Of a stretch of 31,809 nt of DNA, positions 27,843-31,809 are shown piece by piece (positions within the stretch are counted from its first letter, which is position 1; every line of letters starts with the position of its first letter). Source of the stretch: Pelagibius sp050330205. GTDB taxonomy: Bacteria > Pseudomonadota > Alphaproteobacteria > Kiloniellales > Kiloniellaceae. The stretch covers positions 1-31,809 of the forward strand of contig JBHJOA010000066.1 of the NCBI GenBank assembly GCA_050330205.1, in the 5' to 3' direction. The notes below the pieces were generated by a model that searched no databases, was not told where the DNA came from, and saw only the letters and a program-made list of their open reading frames with translations. The position numbers were made by a program, and so were the translations under genes.

Positions 27843-28448
27843 ATGGCAACCGATGAAAGAGGGACCAAGGGTGGCGTGTCGATCTTCGACGAAACACTCC
27901 TGGCATCATCCCAAGTGAGACTTTTCGGTCGAATTTTCCACGGGCTGAAACTCGACGCTGGCGGCCTGGCCGCGTTCAACAGCAAGGGGCGGCCGCAGAA
28001 CCGCAATCCCCTGACCGACAAGCTCGATCCGGGGACCGACCCGAAGCTGGCGCGCATTTACGGCTTCTCCTACGAGGGGAGCTACTACAAGCTGGATGCG
28101 CCCTATGTCTTTCTCGTGCACGGCGACGGGGATGACGTAAAGGATCCGGCGAGCATCGCCGAGGTCGGCGTCGAGATGATGGACGAGCACTTCCTCAAGG
28201 GCGTGCGCGTGTGGTCATACGACAAGGTCGACTTCTCGGTGCGCATCGAGATCACCAGCGGCTGGCTGGAGGAGATTCTGCTGGATGCCGCGATCGGCAA
28301 CTGCAGCAACATGACCGGCGGCCATTTGACGACCCGTGCCGACATGGCGGGGCGGGCCGACATGAGCGCGCGCGCGGATCTCTCGGCGCGAGCCGACCTT
28401 TCGGCGCGCGCCGATCTCGCCATGCGCAGCCGTTTCAAGTCTCGCTGA
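27843..28448 (+). CDS. Unrecognised 201-residue protein with C-terminal RAD(M/L)xx hexapeptide repeats
   Basis: I do not recognise this family. Residues 1-150 look globular and mixed alpha/beta, with PYVFLVHGDGDD and VDFSVRIEITSGWLEEILLD as the most structured parts. A GNCSNMTGG segment follows, with the only cysteine (Cys154). Then come five hexapeptides (RADMAG, RADMSA, RADLSA, RADLSA, RADLAM, residues 165-194) and a basic end RSRFKSR. No signal peptide or membrane segment is present. The arginine codons of the five repeats are CGT, CGG, CGC, CGA and CGC, so the repeat is kept at protein level. It is the last gene of the cyclase-YcaO-TfuA-peptidase run and has a very strong ribosome-binding site. 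It may be the substrate of the modification enzymes, but nothing here proves that. Confidence 0.85.
   Translation: MATDERGTKGGVSIFDETLLASSQVRLFGRIFHGLKLDAGGLAAFNSKGRPQNRNPLTDKLDPGTDPKLARIYGFSYEGSYYKLDAPYVFLVHGDGDDVKDPASIAEVGVEMMDEHFLKGVRVWSYDKVDFSVRIEITSGWLEEILLDAAIGNCSNMTGGHLTTRADMAGRADMSARADLSARADLSARADLAMRSRFKSR
28335..28424 (+). repeat. Five 18-bp units coding RAD(M/L)xx hexapeptides
   Basis: Units start at 28335, 28353, 28371, 28389 and 28407. Each encodes Arg-Ala-Asp-(Met/Leu)-(Ser/Ala)-(Ala/Gly/Met). The DNA differs at most synonymous positions, so this is not a fresh slippage array. Confidence 0.9.
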
Positions 28449-28488
28449 GACAGGCGGCCCCGAAGTCCAGGCAGGGCGCGGTCGCCGG

Positions 28489-29370
28489 CTACCAGGCCAG
28501 GCGCCGCAACAGGTAGTCGGGCCGGACGCGGTGACGGCGCTCCAGGGCGGCGAGGCGGCTTGCGAAGGTGTCGCCTTCGGCGGGGTCGCCCAGTTCCTCG
28601 CGGTGGATGCCGCCGATCACCAGGGCGGCGGCGAGACCGACGCCCGCGGCGCCGGCAATGTCGTGGTCCAGGGAGTCGCCGACCGCCAGCATCCGCCCGG
28701 GCGGCAGCGGCGCCAGGCCGGCCAGGACCTGCCGGTAGATCAGCGGATGCGGCTTGCCGATGTAGACCGTGCGACCGCCCTCCGCCTCGTAGGCGGCGGC
28801 CAGGGCGCCGGGCGCGGGGATCAGGCCGGCGGGACTGACGCCCTTCACGTCCGGGTTGGCGCAGACCAGGGCGAGGCCGCGCCGTTTCGCTTCCCGCAGG
28901 ATTGCATCGAAGACCTCTGGCGACGGCGGCGCCTGTCCGAAGCTGGCGACCAGCAGGAAATCGGCCTCCGCCACTGTCGTCGCCTCGACGACCGCCAGAC
29001 CCTCCAGGATGGCGCGCTCGGCCGTGCCGCCAAGGGGCAGGCAGCGCAGCGGTGCCGCGCGGCCCGGCGGCAAGAGTTCGGCGGCTGCGGCCTCCAGGTA
29101 GGCACGGGTTGCCTCGCCCGAGGTGACGATATCGTCGTAGAGGTTCCCGGGAATGCCGAGACGAGACAGGCGCGCGCGGTTGGGGTCGCGCCGGGTCCCT
29201 GAATTGGACAGGATGACGACGCGCTTGCCCGCTTCCTTGAGCGCCTCCAGGCAGGCAACCACGCCGGGATAGACGGCGGTGCCGTCATGCAGCACCCCGA
29301 ACTGGTCGAGCAGGAAGGCGTCGAACCGCGAGGCCAGGGCGCCGAGGCCGTCGACAAGGCGCGCCGTCAT
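28489..29370 (-). CDS. HAD superfamily class IIA hydrolase (TIGR01459-like)
   Basis: A 293-residue HAD phosphatase-like protein. Motif I is LLDQFGVLHDG with the nucleophile Asp22; the +2 acid of ordinary HAD phosphatases is absent, as is usual in this NagD-like subgroup. Motif II is VVILSNSGTRRD, motif III TVYIGKPHPLIYRQV and motif IV MLAVGDSLDHDIAGA, with a class IIA cap between II and III. The start at 29370 gives an ATGA overlap with the acetate kinase stop, so the two are translated together. The substrate is unknown; a small phosphorylated metabolite or damaged intermediate linked to acetate kinase is a guess. The open frame extends upstream to 30618 only as noise over ackA. Confidence 0.87.
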   Translation of the reverse strand: MTARLVDGLGALASRFDAFLLDQFGVLHDGTAVYPGVVACLEALKEAGKRVVILSNSGTRRDPNRARLSRLGIPGNLYDDIVTSGEATRAYLEAAAAELLPPGRAAPLRCLPLGGTAERAILEGLAVVEATTVAEADFLLVASFGQAPPSPEVFDAILREAKRRGLALVCANPDVKGVSPAGLIPAPGALAAAYEAEGGRTVYIGKPHPLIYRQVLAGLAPLPPGRMLAVGDSLDHDIAGAAGVGLAAALVIGGIHREELGDPAEGDTFASRLAALERRHRVRPDYLLRRLAW

Positions 29371-30575
29371 GCGCCGGCCGCGGCCGGGCTTGGCCGGCGA
29401 TCGGACAGCAGGGCGCGGGTGTGGCGGGCGATCATGGACTCCTCGTCGGTCGGCACGATCCACAGGCCGACGCGGCTGGCCGGCGTGCTGATGCGGGGGC
29501 CGCCGGCGGCATTGGCCTCCACGTCCAGTTCCGCGCTCAGCCAGGCGAGGCGACGGGAGACCGCCGCCCGGATATCCGCCGAGCGTTCGCCGATGCCAGC
29601 GGTGAACACCACGGCATCGAGGCCGCCGAGCCGGGCGGCCAGCTGCGCCACCTGCTCGCCGATCCGGTCGCAGAACATCTCGATCGCCTCGGCCGCCTGC
29701 GGTCGGTCGCTGGCCAGCAGGTCGCGCATGTCGGCGCTGATCCCGGAAAGGCCGAGCAGGCCGGATTGCTTGTAGAGCAGTTGCTCGAGTGCGGCCGCGT
29801 CCATCGCTTCCTCGCGCATCAGGTGGATCAGCACGCCGGGGTCGATGCTGCCGCAGCGGGTGCCCATGATGAGGCCGTCGAGGGTCGAGAAGCCCATGGA
29901 GCAGCCCCGGCTGCGGCCGCCGGCGAGGGCGCAGAGGCTGGCACCGTTGCCGAGATGGGCGATCACCGTACGGCCGGCGGCGGCCGTGCCGTCGTAGCCC
30001 GGCAAGGCCTGGGCGATGAACTCGTAGGAGAGGCCGTGGAATCCGTAGCGGCGCAGGCCGGCCTCGGCGTAGCTGAGCGGCAGGCCGTAGAGCTGGTCGC
30101 GCTCCGCCGTGGTGCGGTGAAAGGCGGTATCGAAGCAGGCGATCTGAGGAACCGACGGCGCGCGCGCGCCAAGCGCCGTGATGCCGGCGATGTTGTGCGG
30201 CTGGTGCAGCGGCGCCAGGGGAACCAGGCGCTGCAGTTCCTCCAGCACCGCCGCGTCCACCAGCACCGGCGCGGCAAAGCCGGTGCCGCCGTGCACCACG
30301 CGATGGCCGGCGGCGACTATGGGGGCCTCCGGCAGCGCCTCCGCCAGCAGGTCGAGCAGGAAGCCGAAGAAATGCTCGTGGTCGAGGTCGCGTCCCTCGG
30401 GCCAGCTGTCCGTATAGGTCCTGGTTGCGATCCGGGCCTTGAACTCGGGGTGGACGCCGATGCCCTCGATGATGCCGCTGCCGACCGGGGAGTCTTCGCC
30501 GGCCGCGGGGTAGAGCGAGAACTTGATGGAGGACGAACCGGCGTTGATCACCAGGATCGTGTCGGTCTTCGGCAT
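29367..30575 (-). CDS. ackA: Acetate kinase
   Basis: A 402-residue ASKHA-fold kinase that interconverts acetate and acetyl phosphate with ATP. Conserved residues are in place: Asn11 (VINAGSSSIKFSLY), Arg92 (GHRVVHGG), Asp149 (CFDTAFHRT), His180 (RYGFHGLSYEF), HLGNGASLCA (207-216) and Arg240 (IMGTRCGSIDPG), plus FTAGIGE near the C-terminus. Length is normal for the family. No phosphotransacetylase or phosphoketolase gene is adjacent, so the source of acyl phosphate is elsewhere in the genome; propionate or butyrate kinase activity is a possible alternative. It overlaps the downstream HAD gene and diverges from the mtnA-like gene across 190 bp in which I found no clear promoter. Confidence 0.95.
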   Translation of the reverse strand: MPKTDTILVINAGSSSIKFSLYPAAGEDSPVGSGIIEGIGVHPEFKARIATRTYTDSWPEGRDLDHEHFFGFLLDLLAEALPEAPIVAAGHRVVHGGTGFAAPVLVDAAVLEELQRLVPLAPLHQPHNIAGITALGARAPSVPQIACFDTAFHRTTAERDQLYGLPLSYAEAGLRRYGFHGLSYEFIAQALPGYDGTAAAGRTVIAHLGNGASLCALAGGRSRGCSMGFSTLDGLIMGTRCGSIDPGVLIHLMREEAMDAAALEQLLYKQSGLLGLSGISADMRDLLASDRPQAAEAIEMFCDRIGEQVAQLAARLGGLDAVVFTAGIGERSADIRAAVSRRLAWLSAELDVEANAAGGPRISTPASRVGLWIVPTDEESMIARHTRALLSDRRPSPAAAGA

Positions 30576-30765
30576 CGGTCGTTGCGTTCCTAAGGCTGTC
30601 GGGCCGGGATATCCTCATAAAGGTTCCGGGGCGGCCTTGCCAGAGATGATCGCCGCCGGTTTCCGGCGCCGGTCGCGCGCGGGGCCGACGGCGCGGTGTT
30701 TCATCTTGCCGCGCGAGGCACTAGCATGCATCGCGGCGAAGAGATAGAGGACCGACGGAACCGCC

Positions 30766-31809
30766 ATGCAGGTCGATGGCAGGCCCTACAGGACGATCTG
30801 GCTGAACGACGACGGTTGGTCGGTGGCGATCATCGACCAGACCAGGCTGCCGCACGCCTTCGAGACGGTGACCCTGCGGAGCCTCGAGGAGGCGGCGCAC
30901 GCCATCAAGGCGATGCTGGTGCGCGGCGCGCCGCTGATCGGCGCCACCGCCGCCTACGGCATATGTCTGGCGATGCGCGACGACGACGGCGACGAAGCCC
31001 TCGATCGTGCCTGCGACATCCTTTATGCCACGCGGCCGACGGCGGTGAACCTGCGCTGGGCCCTCGACGAGATGCGCCGGGCCCTGCGCAATCGGCCGCG
31101 TGGCGAGCGCCTCGCTGCCGCTTATAAGCGCGCGGCCGAGATTTGTGACGAGGACGTCGAGATCTGCCAGGCCATCGGCCGCCACGGCCTGAAACTCATC
31201 CGCGCGATCGCCGAGCGCAAGCCGGCCGGCGAGACGGTCAACATTCTCACTCATTGTAACGCCGGCTGGCTCGCCACGGTGGACTGGGGCACGGCGACGG
31301 CGCCGATCTACATGGCCTTCGAGGAGGGCATCCCCGTTCACGTCTGGGCCGACGAGACGCGCCCGCGCAACCAGGGCGCCTCACTGACGGCCTGGGAGCT
31401 GGGCCGTCACGGCGTGCCCCACACGGTGATTGCCGACAACGTCGGCGGCCACCTGATGCAGCACGGCAAGGTCGACCTCTGCATTGTCGGCACCGACCGC
31501 ACCTCGGCCTCCGGCGACGTCTGCAACAAGATCGGCACCTACCTGAAGGCGCTGGCCGCCCAGGCCAACGGCGTGCCGTTCTATGTGGCGCTGCCGTCGC
31601 CGACCATCGACTGGACGCTGCACGACGGCCTGCGGGAGATTCCCATCGAAGAACGCGGCGGCGAGGAGGTCTCGCGGATCACCGGCCGCACGGCGTCGGG
31701 CGCTATCGAGACGGTGACCATCACGCCGGACGGCAGCCCGGTCGCCAACTTCGCTTTCGATGTGACCCCGGCGCGCTACGTCACCGGCCTCATCACCGAG
31801 CGCGGAGTC
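30766..31809 (+). CDS. mtnA: S-methyl-5-thioribose-1-phosphate isomerase, 3' end outside the window
   Basis: The first 348 codons of a gene that runs off the right edge. The protein converts methylthioribose 1-phosphate to methylthioribulose 1-phosphate in methionine salvage. Family landmarks are LVRGAPLIGATAAYG (51-65), LTHCNAGWLAT with catalytic Cys164, WADETRPRNQGA, VIADNVGGHLMQ, and GTDRTSASGDVCNKIGTY with catalytic Asp244. The Cys-to-Asp spacing is the same as in the B. subtilis enzyme (Cys160, Asp240). GTDRTSASGDVC is a slightly unusual version of the common GADRIAANGDVA. The start is the first ATG with GACGGA a few bases upstream. Only a few codons should be missing. Confidence 0.93.
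   Translation, partial: MQVDGRPYRTIWLNDDGWSVAIIDQTRLPHAFETVTLRSLEEAAHAIKAMLVRGAPLIGATAAYGICLAMRDDDGDEALDRACDILYATRPTAVNLRWALDEMRRALRNRPRGERLAAAYKRAAEICDEDVEICQAIGRHGLKLIRAIAERKPAGETVNILTHCNAGWLATVDWGTATAPIYMAFEEGIPVHVWADETRPRNQGASLTAWELGRHGVPHTVIADNVGGHLMQHGKVDLCIVGTDRTSASGDVCNKIGTYLKALAAQANGVPFYVALPSPTIDWTLHDGLREIPIEERGGEEVSRITGRTASGAIETVTITPDGSPVANFAFDVTPARYVTGLITERGV

Noticed and set aside
28335..28424. Pentapeptide-repeat (A(D/N)LXX) domain in the 201-residue protein
   Set aside because: The ADL core looks similar but the period is six residues, not five, and only five units exist, so the right-handed beta-helix fold does not fit.
28489..30618. 709-codon frame suggesting a fusion with the HAD protein
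   Set aside because: The upstream part is acetate kinase in another frame. The HAD gene starts at 29370 with an ATGA overlap.

Overview
The window is about 31.8 kb of GC-rich DNA with high GC at third codon positions and tightly packed, often ATGA/GTGA-overlapping genes. Gene content (gcl-hyi-glxR, a GnnA/GnnB-like pair, a YcaO-TfuA pair, an MtnA homologue, Dpp-type transport) suggests an alphaproteobacterium, probably near Rhodospirillales. That placement is an inference from gene style and content, not a phylogeny. No tRNA, rRNA, CRISPR array, IS element or prophage gene was seen; the region reads as chromosomal.

Layout. (1) 1-420: 3' part of a YtoQ-family gene. (2) 427-10754: a peptide or N-acyl-amino-acid uptake and hydrolysis locus. 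A leftward operon encodes a solute-binding protein, two permeases, two ATPases and an N-formylglutamate amidohydrolase-like enzyme. A divergent rightward operon encodes a LysR regulator, an M81 (MlrC-like) metallopeptidase and an AstE/AspA-like zinc deacylase. A TTGACA-type promoter and a 15-bp LysR-type palindrome lie between them. (3) 10736-12909: a leftward aminotransferase and oxidoreductase pair resembling GnnB/GnnA, which make UDP-2,3-diaminosugar for lipid A. (4) 13102-14866: convergent CDP-alcohol phosphatidyltransferase and RecF-like ATPase genes, joined by a perfect 22-bp palindrome that holds both stop codons. (5) 15025-19855: the glyoxylate-to-glycerate operon gcl-hyi-glxR with its own terminator and a divergent IclR regulator; the shared AT-rich intergenic region carries two interlocked palindromes of the IclR type.

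(6) 19856-28448 is the most unusual region. One rightward unit encodes a SAM/class III cyclase/AAA/TPR signalling protein, a YcaO enzyme, a TfuA protein, a cytosolic-looking HEXXH metallopeptidase and an unrecognised 201-residue protein. That last protein ends in five RAD(M/L)xx hexapeptide repeats. The first three genes overlap by 4 nt each. YcaO-TfuA pairs are known to install backbone thioamides on peptides or proteins, so this looks like a peptide or protein modification system with built-in sensing and proteolysis. No standard precursor and no exporter is visible. A triple 15-bp in-frame repeat between tfuA and the peptidase gene, and the repeat-tailed protein, are the candidate substrates to examine.

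(7) 28489-30575: leftward acetate kinase with an overlapping HAD-family gene. (8) 30766 to the right edge: methylthioribose-1-phosphate isomerase, cut off by the window end.
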